64,000 bases of DNA from Leuconostoc pseudomesenteroides KCTC 3652 (GTDB lineage Bacteria > Bacillota > Bacilli > Lactobacillales > Lactobacillaceae): NCBI RefSeq assembly GCF_014634745.1, contig NZ_BMBP01000002.1, positions 310,001-374,000 of the forward strand, given 5' to 3'. A model generated the notes under the pieces. The model did no database searches and was not told the DNA's origin. It was given only the letters and a program-made list of their open reading frames with translations. The first letter of the stretch is position 1; the number at the start of each line of letters is the position of its first letter. The position numbers were made by a program, and so were the translations under genes. Of the stretch, positions 8,946-17,653 are shown piece after piece.

Positions 8946-9151
8946 TTTTAATCTCCTATTGGCGTGTTAGTTATTATGCTTGTGATAGAATAACTAATTC
9001 ACGCAAGTGGCAGTTGAAAATTTGCATTGTATTGCGGTTTTTTATTTCGAATACTCTTAATATAATAAGGCCACCAACCTACTAAGTAAAGCGTTTTTGT
9101 TGTTTTGTCAATAAACCGTCACAATTCGTTACATTTTGCACAAACGAATGC

Positions 9152-9180
9152 TGTGCAACGCGTCAATAAATCGTTATAAT
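9152..9180 (+). promoter_or_regulatory. promoter of the flavodoxin gene
   Basis: A perfect TATAAT (9175-9180) stands 32 bases before the flavodoxin ATG, with a weak TGTGCA 17 bases upstream. GAGGA precedes the ATG. Confidence 0.6.
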
Positions 9181-9212
9181 AGTATTGAAGATAATGAATT
9201 GAGGATTTTTAA

Positions 9213-9665
9213 ATGAATGCACAAGTGGTATATGCAACTATCACGGGTAACAATGAACAAGTTGCCGACGTCATTGTTGACGCCTTAGTTGCAGCAAACG
9301 TATCAGTTAAAAAAACAGAAATCAGCCAAACCGAGGCTGATGAACTGGAAAATGTCGATATCGCCATCGTTGTCCCTTATACATACGATAAGGGTTCGCT
9401 TCCAGATGAAGGTCTAGACTTTTTTGAAGACCTTGCTCATGACGATTTAACAGGTGTTGTATATGGCGTGGCTGGCTCTGGTGACACTTATTATCTCAGT
9501 GATTTTGGCTTGGCTGTCCCAAAATTTGAAGCACAATTTGCCAAAACATCTGGTATTAAAGGTTCCGAGGGCGTTAAAATCAACCTTAGCCCTGACGCTG
9601 ATGATGTCGTTACACTCAATAAATTTGTATCAGACCTAATTCAGGTTGCTAATGCAAGACATTAA
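9213..9665 (+). CDS. flavodoxin
   Basis: A small FMN-binding electron carrier, 150 residues, cytosolic. The phosphate loop is ATITGNNEQVA at residues 8-18, a variant of the usual TxTGNTE. The isoalloxazine loops are near PYTYDKGSLPDEGLDFFEDL and GVAGSGDTYY, both typical of short-chain flavodoxins. The likely partner is a ferredoxin/flavodoxin-dependent reductase, or FMN-requiring enzymes such as Fni. No redox gene is adjacent. The gene ends in a hairpin overlapping the 3' end of the convergent gtrA-like gene. Confidence 0.9.
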   Translation: MNAQVVYATITGNNEQVADVIVDALVAANVSVKKTEISQTEADELENVDIAIVVPYTYDKGSLPDEGLDFFEDLAHDDLTGVVYGVAGSGDTYYLSDFGLAVPKFEAQFAKTSGIKGSEGVKINLSPDADDVVTLNKFVSDLIQVANARH

Positions 9666-9690
9666 AAAGAAGGCTTACGCCTTCTTTTTA
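9664..9690. terminator. bidirectional terminator between flavodoxin and GtrA-like genes
   Basis: The stem AAAAAGAAGGC / GCCTTCTTTTT has loop TTAC. The stop codon of the minus-strand GtrA-like gene lies inside this hairpin, so the last codons of that gene double as a terminator arm. Confidence 0.88.
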
Positions 9691-10091
9691 AATATCACTA
9701 GTTTGCTTAGTACAAAGTTAGTTACAATCACAAATATATTTTGAATCACATTCCAAATTTGCGCGTCCTGTTTGAGCACAACAACCCCAAAAGACAAAAT
9801 AGCATAACCTAGTAGTGCTGTGACAATTCTCGCAACAATAAATTGCCAAATCTCATTTATCACTGATTTGACATTGGTAGCTGTCGAATGGAACACCCAT
9901 TTACGATTCGTCAAATAGGCAAATAATACAGACCAAAACCACGCGGCAACGTAAGAAAATGAATAATCAACGTGCCAGATTTTGTAACAGAGTGCAAAAA
10001 CAACAATGTTGACAATTGTCGTCAAAACACCAAAAATCAAATATAAAATGGCAACTTGATACTGTATGAGTAGTTTTTTTATTTTTTCCAT
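9675..10091 (-). CDS. GtrA-family membrane protein
   Basis: The 138-residue protein has four predicted membrane spans, and features GVLTTIVNIVVFALCY and YLTNRKWVFHS are typical of the GtrA family. GtrA proteins are thought to help flip or present undecaprenyl-phosphate-linked sugars made by GtrB-type transferases for glycan or teichoic acid decoration. It is the last gene of the first polysaccharide cluster, which also holds a GtrB-like enzyme (13953-14915). Another GtrB-like enzyme is at 22664-23626. The assignment rests on topology and family motifs; the substrate is unknown. Confidence 0.85.
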   Translation of the reverse strand: MEKIKKLLIQYQVAILYLIFGVLTTIVNIVVFALCYKIWHVDYSFSYVAAWFWSVLFAYLTNRKWVFHSTATNVKSVINEIWQFIVARIVTALLGYAILSFGVVVLKQDAQIWNVIQNIFVIVTNFVLSKLVIFKKKA

Positions 10092-10106
10092 GATAGTTCC
10101 TTGAGG

Positions 10107-11015
10107 TTAATGGTGGTTGTCATTAAAATCATCCGCAAATTCTATGTTCGGATTAAAAGATTTTCCAACTGATACACCACGTTTAAGCGTTGATAGTTTT
10201 TCTTGCTTTCTTTCAGTTCTAGAAAACCTAATTTGTAAGTATTCCAAAAATATACGCAAAAACGCGCGATATTTTCGATAACTGTCTCTTTTCTTAGCAT
10301 AATAAACTTTATTTCTATAAGAATAAAAGTATCTAGGAGTTCGTTCCGGCACATCATTTAATAAACTGCTACCAACATTTGTAGCCATTTTATGAACCAC
10401 TTTCGCGCTGGGGACAAAATATCCCGGTGCTACACGGGCAGCCCTCTCAGTATACTCAATATCATCACCCCAAATAAAAAAATCGGTAATTGGTAAGCCA
10501 ATTTGTTTAACAACAGACCTTTTCATCAATAAAGAAACAAAAGTTGCATTTTGTACTTGTATCGGTTCAGTTAAATCTTCAGGTACTTTTTTAAGTCGAT
10601 TCATTGGGGCTGGCCGATTCATAAGGGCGCGATGGCCATCAATCCAGCGCACATCACTAGCCAAAAATCCAAAATTTTTTTTAACGTTAGAAAACGCAAG
10701 TAACTGGGACAATGTATCTCTTTGTGGGATAGTGTCGTCATCCATCAGCCATACAAATTCATCGCTAGTATATGACATAAAATAACGGATTCCTGCATTA
10801 AAACCACCAGCGCCACCAATATTATTTGGTAAACGAACATACTCAATTCGATCCCCTAGTGATTCCAAATAGGATTGTGTATCTGACTCACTGGCGTTAT
10901 CCACCACAATTAAATGCGATACGGCAGTCTCTTGCTGCTGCAAACTCTCAATAACTTCTTTCAATAACGCAAGTCGATTGAAAGTTACAATTACGACACT
11001 GACCTTTTGATTCAT
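10107..11015 (-). CDS. family 2 glycosyltransferase, GlfT2/rhamnosyl type
   Basis: A cytosolic GT-A glycosyltransferase of 302 residues. The N-terminus SVVIVTFNRLALLKEVIES is the nucleotide-sugar fold. WLMDDDT near residue 90 is the metal-binding DXD, and FFIWGDDIEYTERA carries the likely catalytic acidic residues. NNIGGAGGFNAG and the WGDDxEY pattern are typical of galactofuranosyl- and rhamnosyltransferases of the GlfT2/RfbF group. With glf in the same cluster, UDP-galactofuranose is a likely donor. It is paralogous to the product of 17654-18766, which shares DNLGGAGGFNQA and YFIWGDDMEYTNR. Confidence 0.85.
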   Translation of the reverse strand: MNQKVSVVIVTFNRLALLKEVIESLQQQETAVSHLIVVDNASESDTQSYLESLGDRIEYVRLPNNIGGAGGFNAGIRYFMSYTSDEFVWLMDDDTIPQRDTLSQLLAFSNVKKNFGFLASDVRWIDGHRALMNRPAPMNRLKKVPEDLTEPIQVQNATFVSLLMKRSVVKQIGLPITDFFIWGDDIEYTERAARVAPGYFVPSAKVVHKMATNVGSSLLNDVPERTPRYFYSYRNKVYYAKKRDSYRKYRAFLRIFLEYLQIRFSRTERKQEKLSTLKRGVSVGKSFNPNIEFADDFNDNHH

Positions 11016-11024
11016 ATATCCCTC

Positions 11025-11900
11025 TTAATTTAATACAACAGTTAAGTTTGCTAATAATGTTACTACTGACAATAAAACCAATGTAATTGCAAGTAATGAA
11101 AATCTTGACTGTTTCCATTGTACACGAACTAATACAAAATCTAATAAAAATTCTATGAGTTTTATTGCAGTGATCAAACCAATGATTGTAACAAATATAT
11201 TTTCTGCGTTACCGTAACTAAAGTAAACACCACTAATTTTCGCAGCAATAATCACAACGGCGGCACCAAAGCCAATCCATAATAGACGCCACTTTTTTGA
11301 ATCTATAATAATTAAACTGGTGATTATTAACAGCCCTGCACCAAGCATCGCAGCATTCAGACTAAATGGTAAATCAATAATACGACTAATATATTGTGGT
11401 AAAATCATCAAAATAATTGCAACTAGAATCTGTGCCCATTTTGTTGTAATTTTGTGATCAATATAATCAGACAGTTTAATGGCAATCGGCGCCATCATCA
11501 GAAACCAGCCAACTCGGTAATTCGTCCAAATATCACCTAATGGTGTCTTCATATTTCCTTCATTACCTATAGCTCCTGCTGTAATGGCGTCCCACCAATT
11601 TCCCATTGAAAATTGAAATGGCGCCGAAATGTTTATAACTCCTAACACAGTTATAAAGCCTAAAAACGCAAAAAATGTCGATATCAGTAAATAAACTTCA
11701 AATAGTGTCCCCGTTTTACGTTGTTCAATTTTTAGCAATTTGTTGACTCCAACCAAAAGTAATGGCCATGCAAAATAGCTAACAAGTTTCCCAGCACCAT
11801 AGTGTGCATGCAAATCGCCTTGCACTTTAGTCAAATAAAGCACACCCACCAATGCTAATAGTGACATCAAAAACGCATTTAAATATTTCTTTGTCGCCAT
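11025..11900 (-). CDS. unrecognised polytopic membrane protein in the polysaccharide cluster
   Basis: 291 residues, about eight hydrophobic segments, no recognisable soluble domain. It begins MATKKYLNAFLMSLLALVGVLYLTK; an exposed loop of about 50 residues includes NEGNMKTPLGDIWTNYRVG. It lies 1 base downstream of the LtaS-like gene and 9 bases upstream of a GlfT2-like gene, so it is co-transcribed. In such places one finds GT-C-type membrane glycosyltransferases or accessory proteins for lipid-linked sugars. I do not see the acidic first-loop motif needed to call it that. Confidence 0.7.
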   Translation of the reverse strand: MATKKYLNAFLMSLLALVGVLYLTKVQGDLHAHYGAGKLVSYFAWPLLLVGVNKLLKIEQRKTGTLFEVYLLISTFFAFLGFITVLGVINISAPFQFSMGNWWDAITAGAIGNEGNMKTPLGDIWTNYRVGWFLMMAPIAIKLSDYIDHKITTKWAQILVAIILMILPQYISRIIDLPFSLNAAMLGAGLLIITSLIIIDSKKWRLLWIGFGAAVVIIAAKISGVYFSYGNAENIFVTIIGLITAIKLIEFLLDFVLVRVQWKQSRFSLLAITLVLLSVVTLLANLTVVLN

Positions 11901-11901
11901 G

Positions 11902-13842
11902 TTATTTCACTTTCTGGAAAAAATTAGTTTTGAGCAGATAACTTTTACCCGTTGTAATGTCATATTGTACTAATTTAAAGTCATTAACAATTTCTTGCTG
12001 ATCTTTGGTTAAAGACTTTTCGTCAATTTTATTACCCTGCTGATCAAGAAATGTCAATTTTCCTTTATCATCGCGTGTGTAGTTGTTGATTGTTGGCACT
12101 TTTTCTAGCATCTCTGTTTTCAGTGCCCAATAGGCATCAACTTTCATACCATTCATCTTCATCATCATAGCCGTAAAGTCAGATGGGTCAGCATAGTTGG
12201 CCGAGACATTGACGGTCCCATTCGCCTTCTTCGCAGCGTCATTTTGCCAAATGAAATAAGGTGTTGAGTGTGCAGACAAGGCATCCGTGGTAGTGTTGAC
12301 AAAGTTAAATATTCCTGGCCAATGATCCCCATACCAAACCAATGTAATCGGACGACTTAATTCATTCAACTTATCCAAAAACGTTTGAGTTGCCTCATCA
12401 GTATAATGAAGCCCTTGCAAATAGGATTCAATTGTATTTTCATCAGCATTTGAATTAGTTGGTTCAATCATATTATAATCTCGCCCTTCAAAAGTCCAGG
12501 GCGTGTGATTTTGCATTGTTAGCAGTTGAATAAACTGACTATTATTCTTTTTACTAATTTTACTTAGAACATTTTTATAGGCAGATTCATCACTGATATG
12601 TGCATCACCATCAATAGTTTTTTGATATTTAACGGGTACAGCACTATCTGTTGTGTAGAAATAATTTATTCCCATATTCTTATAGACGGCACGTCGATTA
12701 TAAAATGAGCCCACATATGGGTGAACCACAATTTTATTATCAAATTGTCCAGTAATAGTAGATTTTTCATTAATACTGCTTGTTAACTGTGAATAAGGCA
12801 TCGTAACAGTAGGGCGATAAGAAGTAATATTGAATCCTGTTAGCGTGGAATATTCTATCCCTGCAGTACCTCCCCCATAGCCAGATGATACCATATGACC
12901 AGAACTTGTATTATCCATAACATTATCTATATTCGGTAGTGGATCATCGCTTATCGTTAATCCAGGCACATAACTGGGTTTAGTTAGCGATTCGCTTAAA
13001 GTATAAATGACAGTTTGGTTTTTAAAATTAGTATTCTTACGCGTTTGATTGATTAACACGGATTGCTTAGTGTATTTAGTAACTAGATTTTTCATAGCCT
13101 GTTGACTATAATTTTTTGGCTCAACCATTGCGTCAGTAGTGCGCGAATTTAATAAAGCTACAATACCACCATTTGATGCAGCATCAAATAAAGAATCCCA
13201 TACTTTAGGGACATCACCTAATTTATTGAAAGTATCTTCATATTTGTCAGAGTTTATGGATAAAAACGGTAACAATGTTATTATTGAAATAACAAATAAT
13301 AATGCGCGCCAACGAATTGATCTAAAAATGATCCATTTGTTTCGACGATATACAATTACCAGTAATATAAGTGTCAGAATTAAAAAAGCAATTGCACTAA
13401 TTACTAGCTTAATATCCAACATACCTAACAAATCACCTATAGCTGTAATCTCTTGTAAACTGGCTTCTGTTATTGCTTCTTGTCGGGTATTTATTAACTG
13501 ATATTCTGCTATAGCAGCAATCGTGGTCATTACCGTTGCAATTATTAATGTGACAGGAACACGATTTGTAATGATGAGCAACATCCACAACAAAATCATC
13601 ATTAAAAGAACATTAATACCTGCTGCAGTACTATCGTTTATAACAAATTGAATCCCATTGACCCAAACATTACTGCCCCAGTCGCCAGTGCCATATTCTG
13701 GATTACTCGACATCACAGCAATTTGAATAACATATAACGCAATTAGAGAAAACCACAAAAACAAAAAATTAATTTTTAAAAATCTTAAGGATTGATAATA
13801 AATTTTCATAATACGATCCGTTCTAAAAAAGGAATAGTGCAT
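11902..13842 (-). CDS. LtaS-like phosphoglycerol transferase / sulfatase-fold membrane protein
   Basis: 646 residues: five N-terminal membrane spans up to about residue 195, then an extracellular alkaline-phosphatase/sulfatase domain. The metal ligand glutamate is in VIYTLSES (E284), the catalytic threonine in GGGTAGIEYSTLTG (T326), and YGDHWPG near residue 505 is the C-terminal metal site. The family polymerises or transfers glycerol phosphate from phosphatidylglycerol onto lipoteichoic acid or other glycans. I keep the ATG at 13842 because GGGGGAA lies 8 bases upstream; an internal ATG 11 codons later has a poorer site. Placed among Galf genes, it may decorate that polysaccharide with glycerol phosphate. 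Confidence 0.88.
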   Translation of the reverse strand: MHYSFFRTDRIMKIYYQSLRFLKINFLFLWFSLIALYVIQIAVMSSNPEYGTGDWGSNVWVNGIQFVINDSTAAGINVLLMMILLWMLLIITNRVPVTLIIATVMTTIAAIAEYQLINTRQEAITEASLQEITAIGDLLGMLDIKLVISAIAFLILTLILLVIVYRRNKWIIFRSIRWRALLFVISIITLLPFLSINSDKYEDTFNKLGDVPKVWDSLFDAASNGGIVALLNSRTTDAMVEPKNYSQQAMKNLVTKYTKQSVLINQTRKNTNFKNQTVIYTLSESLTKPSYVPGLTISDDPLPNIDNVMDNTSSGHMVSSGYGGGTAGIEYSTLTGFNITSYRPTVTMPYSQLTSSINEKSTITGQFDNKIVVHPYVGSFYNRRAVYKNMGINYFYTTDSAVPVKYQKTIDGDAHISDESAYKNVLSKISKKNNSQFIQLLTMQNHTPWTFEGRDYNMIEPTNSNADENTIESYLQGLHYTDEATQTFLDKLNELSRPITLVWYGDHWPGIFNFVNTTTDALSAHSTPYFIWQNDAAKKANGTVNVSANYADPSDFTAMMMKMNGMKVDAYWALKTEMLEKVPTINNYTRDDKGKLTFLDQQGNKIDEKSLTKDQQEIVNDFKLVQYDITTGKSYLLKTNFFQKVK

Positions 13843-13870
13843 TCACTATTCCCCCAATAATCTAAACTCC

Positions 13871-13876
13871 ATTATA
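13871..13876 (-). promoter_or_regulatory. putative -10 element before the LtaS-like gene
   Basis: Minus-strand TATAAT lies 29 bases before the start codon, in a 110-base gap in the operon. No good -35 is present, so this may be a weak internal promoter. Confidence 0.45.
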
Positions 13877-13952
13877 CTATAAATTTATAATTATGTCTTT
13901 TTAGATACTCAATGATATGCAATGTCAGAAAATAATCAGATTTTCTGATAAG

Positions 13953-14915
13953 CTATTTTTCTTCACGTGTAATAAAGATAGGCCTTCTTTTCGTTTCCAA
14001 AAAAATTGCCGCAATGTATCTGCCAATCACACCTAGACTCAACAACTGCACACCACCGATAAATAAAATTATTGTCACCATAGATGGCCAACCATCGACA
14101 CTATTATTGTGAACCAATGCGCGGATAACGATGAAGATTGCGCTCAAAATTGATATACCGAAAGAGATGAAACCTAGTACTGTAATAATTGTCAGAGGAA
14201 CAGTGGAGAAAGACACAATCCCCTCAACTGCATACTTACTTAGTGACCAAAACGACCATGAAGTTTGTCCAGCAACACGCTCTCGGTTTTCAAACGGAAT
14301 ATACTTAGTCTTAAAACCTACCCAAGTAAAAATTCCCTTACTAAAACGTTGATTCTCAGATAACGACAATATAGCATCAACCATTTGTCGTGTCATAACA
14401 CGATAGTCTCGTGCGCCATCCACTAATTGTGTTTGGCTGATTTTGTTCATCCATTTGTAAAACTGCGTTGAAAACCAAGAACGTATCCTTGCTTCACCTT
14501 TACGATCCGCTCGCCTTGTGCCAACCGCATCCCAGTCACCACTCTGTACTTCTTTTAACATTTCAGGCAGGAGTTCGGGAGGATCTTGCAAATCGACATC
14601 CATTACTGCGACATAATCGCCGTCAGCCTGTTGCAAACCAGCATAAAGTCCAGCTTCTTTACCAAAATTACGTGAAAAACTAATATAATGAACATTGTTA
14701 TCTTGCTGAGCTAATTGTCGTAACAAATCGAGCGTCTTATCAGTTGAACCATCATCAATAAAGTGAAAGTGAATCAAGGCATTTATTTTTGGTGCAACAT
14801 TTTTAATCGCCTTGTAAAAAATTTCAATTGTATCTTCTTCATTGTGGACAGGGACAATTAAAGACAAGATATCACTATTATGCTCGATTCTTTTATTTTT
14901 AATATCCACTTCCAT
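13953..14915 (-). CDS. GtrB-like polyprenyl-phosphate glycosyltransferase (GT2 with C-terminal membrane spans)
   Basis: Transfers a sugar from a nucleotide donor to undecaprenyl phosphate on the inner face of the membrane. The 320 residues comprise a GT-A domain starting LSLIVPVHNEEDTIEIF, DVDLQDPPELL as the DXD region near residue 105, and two C-terminal spans (about 235-257 and 267-290), the GtrB/DPM1-like layout. The ATG at 14915 is preferred over one 15 bases upstream because AAAAGG lies just before it. Its probable partner is the GtrA-like protein at 9675. Paralogue: 22664-23626. Confidence 0.88.
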   Translation of the reverse strand: MEVDIKNKRIEHNSDILSLIVPVHNEEDTIEIFYKAIKNVAPKINALIHFHFIDDGSTDKTLDLLRQLAQQDNNVHYISFSRNFGKEAGLYAGLQQADGDYVAVMDVDLQDPPELLPEMLKEVQSGDWDAVGTRRADRKGEARIRSWFSTQFYKWMNKISQTQLVDGARDYRVMTRQMVDAILSLSENQRFSKGIFTWVGFKTKYIPFENRERVAGQTSWSFWSLSKYAVEGIVSFSTVPLTIITVLGFISFGISILSAIFIVIRALVHNNSVDGWPSMVTIILFIGGVQLLSLGVIGRYIAAIFLETKRRPIFITREEK

Positions 14916-14960
14916 TACACCTTTTCTCATTTCATATTATGTACGCCCTAACGGGCATGT

Positions 14961-16151
14961 TTATTTAACTTCATCGTGAGCAAAATTAAAATCTTGATTG
15001 ATATCAAATTCTTGGCGGACAGTATTAAAAGCATCATTAAACACTTGATCCATATCGAAGTAACGATATTTGCCTAAGCGACCACCAAAAATAATTTCTG
15101 GATGATTGTCACGCGCTTCTTTAGCGTAAGCTTTGTAAATGCGTGTGTTTTCATCATTGTTAACAGGGTAATAAGCCTCTTTTGAACGATCCCAATCTTG
15201 TGGATACTCTTTAGTAATAATTGTTTTACCTTCATCGGCTAATCCATCAAAGTGTTTCCATTCCATAACACGTGTATATGGCGTCTCAGCGTCAGTATAA
15301 TTGATTACTGAATTACCTTGATAGTTGTCTGAATCAATCACCTCATGCTCAAATCGCAATGATCTATATTCCAGTTCACCAAACTTATAATCAAAGAACT
15401 GATCGATCATACCCGTGTATAACATTCGAGGAAATTCTGATAGTAATGTTTCTTTGTCATCAAAGAAATCTGTATCAGTTAAAACGTCGACCAATCCATT
15501 TGACTGCTCCAACATGCGCTCAAAAATCTGTGTATAACCACCCACTGGAATTCCTTGATAACGGTGATTGAAATAATTGTTATCATAAATGAAGCGCACT
15601 GGCAATCGCTTAATAATGAAAGCGGGTAGTTCTGTTGCTTTACGACCCCATTGTTTTTCCGTATAACCCTTAATCAACTTATTATAAATATCTGTACCAA
15701 TTAAGCTAATTGCTTGTTCTTCTAAGTTACGAGGTTGTCGATCACCCAGATCCTTCAAAGCTGCATTCTTTTGTTCTTCAATTTTTGCGTGTGCTTCGTC
15801 AGGTGTTTTCGTTCCCCACATCTGGTAGAAAGTATTCATATTAAAGGGCAAATTATACAGTGTGCCTTTATAGTTTGCAACAACTTGGTTTTGAAAACCA
15901 TTAAAATCAGCAAACTGGCGAATATAATCCCATACTTCTTTGTTATCAGTGTGGAAAATGTGGGCACCAAAGTCATGCACTGTGATACCATGCTCTGTGT
16001 GTGTATGCATGTTACCACCGATATATGGACGTTTCTCCACAATCAAGGACTTCTTGCCTCGCTTAGCCGCCTCGTATGCAAAAATCATACCAAACGGTCC
16101 AGCACCGACAACGAGATAATCATAATTTTTTGTATTGTATTTTTTTGTCAT
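14961..16151 (-). CDS. glf: UDP-galactopyranose mutase
   Basis: An FAD enzyme that converts UDP-galactopyranose to UDP-galactofuranose, donor for Galf-containing glycans. The 396-residue protein has the dinucleotide fold DYLVVGAGPFGMIFAYEAA near residue 10 and the diagnostic strings PYIGGNMHT and HDFGAHIFHT. It also has the active-site KQWGRKATELP and, near the C-terminus, FGGRLGKYRYFDMDQ. Its start touches the stop of the DUF4422 gene (1-base overlap). Two GlfT2-like transferases in the same operon are the likely users of the product. Confidence 0.96.
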   Translation of the reverse strand: MTKKYNTKNYDYLVVGAGPFGMIFAYEAAKRGKKSLIVEKRPYIGGNMHTHTEHGITVHDFGAHIFHTDNKEVWDYIRQFADFNGFQNQVVANYKGTLYNLPFNMNTFYQMWGTKTPDEAHAKIEEQKNAALKDLGDRQPRNLEEQAISLIGTDIYNKLIKGYTEKQWGRKATELPAFIIKRLPVRFIYDNNYFNHRYQGIPVGGYTQIFERMLEQSNGLVDVLTDTDFFDDKETLLSEFPRMLYTGMIDQFFDYKFGELEYRSLRFEHEVIDSDNYQGNSVINYTDAETPYTRVMEWKHFDGLADEGKTIITKEYPQDWDRSKEAYYPVNNDENTRIYKAYAKEARDNHPEIIFGGRLGKYRYFDMDQVFNDAFNTVRQEFDINQDFNFAHDEVK

Positions 16152-16918
16152 TAGAAATGCACCTTTTTTTTTGATTTTGGAAAAAACTTCCGCTTAAGAA
16201 AATTATACCCTTTATCCAACCAATTTGTCCGCTCAAGTCCTATCACAGGGCATTCAACCACAGATACCCTTTTTGTGTTCACCCAAGTATCCATCAGTCG
16301 CTCTGCTAAAAATCCATATACCCTTGCTTCCTGCCCTTCAAACTTTTCAGTGTCGATATTTTTCTCAACTTCTTCAAGAACACCAAACAAAAAGTCAGCA
16401 TAATCATTAAACAAACGCTTTGGCATAATGAACATATTGAATAAATGCGCTGATGTAGATTTTTCCATTTGCTCAAACGCTGGTAAATATTCAACGTATT
16501 TCATTGCAATCACCTGTTTCATGATAACATACGGTTCTGTTGAATGAGCATGCAAATAATGATCTTTTTGATTTTCAATGATATAATTTCTTTTTTTAGG
16601 CAAAATAATATCATATTGGCTTAACAAATGATTAATCTGCTGATTCTGAAGAATATCTTCAAGTCTATGACTCTTTTTTAAACCCAAATACCTTCTATAA
16701 TGCATTAAACCAACAACTTCATCCTTAGTATTATAACGAATCCAGTAGATGGCTGTTAGTTCATTAAAATTGCTATTCTTCAGGGATATATTTCTACCAG
16801 TGGCGTCAGATAGGTAGCCACTCGGCAACTCAGAGTGACGCGCCGCGCCAACAAGAATAGGTTGATAACCATCAAATGGTGGCATCACATATTTTTTATG
16901 TGTTGCGATATATATCAT
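16151..16918 (-). CDS. DUF4422 capsular polysaccharide glycosyltransferase
   Basis: 255 residues beginning MIYIATHKKYVMPPFDGYQPI, with NISLKNSNFNELTAIYWIRYN and VGLMHYRRYLG, the conserved pattern of DUF4422 proteins. These occur in capsule and exopolysaccharide loci and act as glycosyltransferases (galactosyl or related). There is no membrane span, and the C-terminus is basic (KKRKFFPKSKKK-like), consistent with membrane association. It overlaps by one base at each side with the initiating sugar transferase and glf, so it belongs to a tight operon. The sugar it adds is unknown. Confidence 0.88.
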   Translation of the reverse strand: MIYIATHKKYVMPPFDGYQPILVGAARHSELPSGYLSDATGRNISLKNSNFNELTAIYWIRYNTKDEVVGLMHYRRYLGLKKSHRLEDILQNQQINHLLSQYDIILPKKRNYIIENQKDHYLHAHSTEPYVIMKQVIAMKYVEYLPAFEQMEKSTSAHLFNMFIMPKRLFNDYADFLFGVLEEVEKNIDTEKFEGQEARVYGFLAERLMDTWVNTKRVSVVECPVIGLERTNWLDKGYNFLKRKFFPKSKKKVHF

Positions 16919-17547
16919 TAAAAAGCACCGTCCTGCTTAAATACTGCAATAATATTTTTAAACAAAACGTAGAAGTCGAACTTTAAGTTAGCCTTATCCA
17001 CATACTCTAATTCAATATGCGCACGTTCTGGATAAACTATATTACTCCGACCACTCGCCTGCCAAAGTCCGAAGATACCGGGTGTTACTGACAAAAACTT
17101 ATCAACCTGATCGCCATATTCTTGCAGTTCGTCTTCAACGACAGGACGAGGTCCAATGATGCTCATTTCACCAACTAGTACATTCCAAAATTGGGGTAAT
17201 TCGTCCAGAGATGTCTTTCTCAAAAAAACACCAAACTTTGTTATTCGAGGATCTTCACGCGTTGCTAATTTATAACCATTACTAATGAATTCGGCGTGTA
17301 ATTTTTCATCTTGTTCTAAAATCAATTCAGCGTTATCAACCATCGTTTGAAATTTATAAATTTTAAACTTTCTTCCAAACTTTCCAACCCGTTCCTGTTG
17401 ATAAAGAACACGACTCGTTTTTTTATCGAATTTAATGACAATCGCAATAATCAGAAAAAGCGGTGACAAAAATACTAAAGCAACTGAGGACACTGACAAA
17501 TCTAATATTTTTTTAGAAATAATGTAACCTATATTTCTATTAGGCAC
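16918..17547 (-). CDS. initiating sugar-1-phosphate transferase (bacterial sugar transferase family)
   Basis: Loads the first sugar phosphate onto undecaprenyl phosphate. The 209-residue protein has one N-terminal hydrophobic hairpin (about 15-35) and the conserved blocks YQQERVGKFGRKFKIYKFQTM, KTSLDELPQFWNVLVGEMS and IIGPRP, plus PGIFGLWQASGRS. The catalytic Asp-Glu pair is in LDELPQ. It starts the lipid-linked oligosaccharide of the ABC-exported cluster. A paralogue (53519-54181) serves the Wzx/Wzy cluster, so the strain has separate priming enzymes for its two glycans. Confidence 0.93.
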   Translation of the reverse strand: MPNRNIGYIISKKILDLSVSSVALVFLSPLFLIIAIVIKFDKKTSRVLYQQERVGKFGRKFKIYKFQTMVDNAELILEQDEKLHAEFISNGYKLATREDPRITKFGVFLRKTSLDELPQFWNVLVGEMSIIGPRPVVEDELQEYGDQVDKFLSVTPGIFGLWQASGRSNIVYPERAHIELEYVDKANLKFDFYVLFKNIIAVFKQDGAF

Positions 17548-17653
17548 AGCCTGCCCCTCCTTCTCTAAATTGATAAATTAAAATGGTTGACCTTTTCAAC
17601 AAAAAAAGACAAATTACGCTTAACTTTTTTCAGCTTTACAATTACTGAAACAA

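Noticed and set aside
9084-9102. cre-like site (AAAGCGTTTT core) upstream of glpF
   Set aside because: Only the centre matches; the outer TG and CA positions of the CcpA consensus are wrong on both strands.
13139-13501. 120-codon plus-strand frame within the LtaS-like gene
   Set aside because: Antisense shadow of a well-supported coding region.
13926-13949. Hairpin CAGAAAAT/ATTTTCTG as a terminator after the GtrB-like gene
   Set aside because: No T run on the minus strand and a weak A+T stem.
15735-16154. 139-codon plus-strand frame across glf
   Set aside because: Antisense to glf and Cys/Phe-rich, as is typical of shadow frames.
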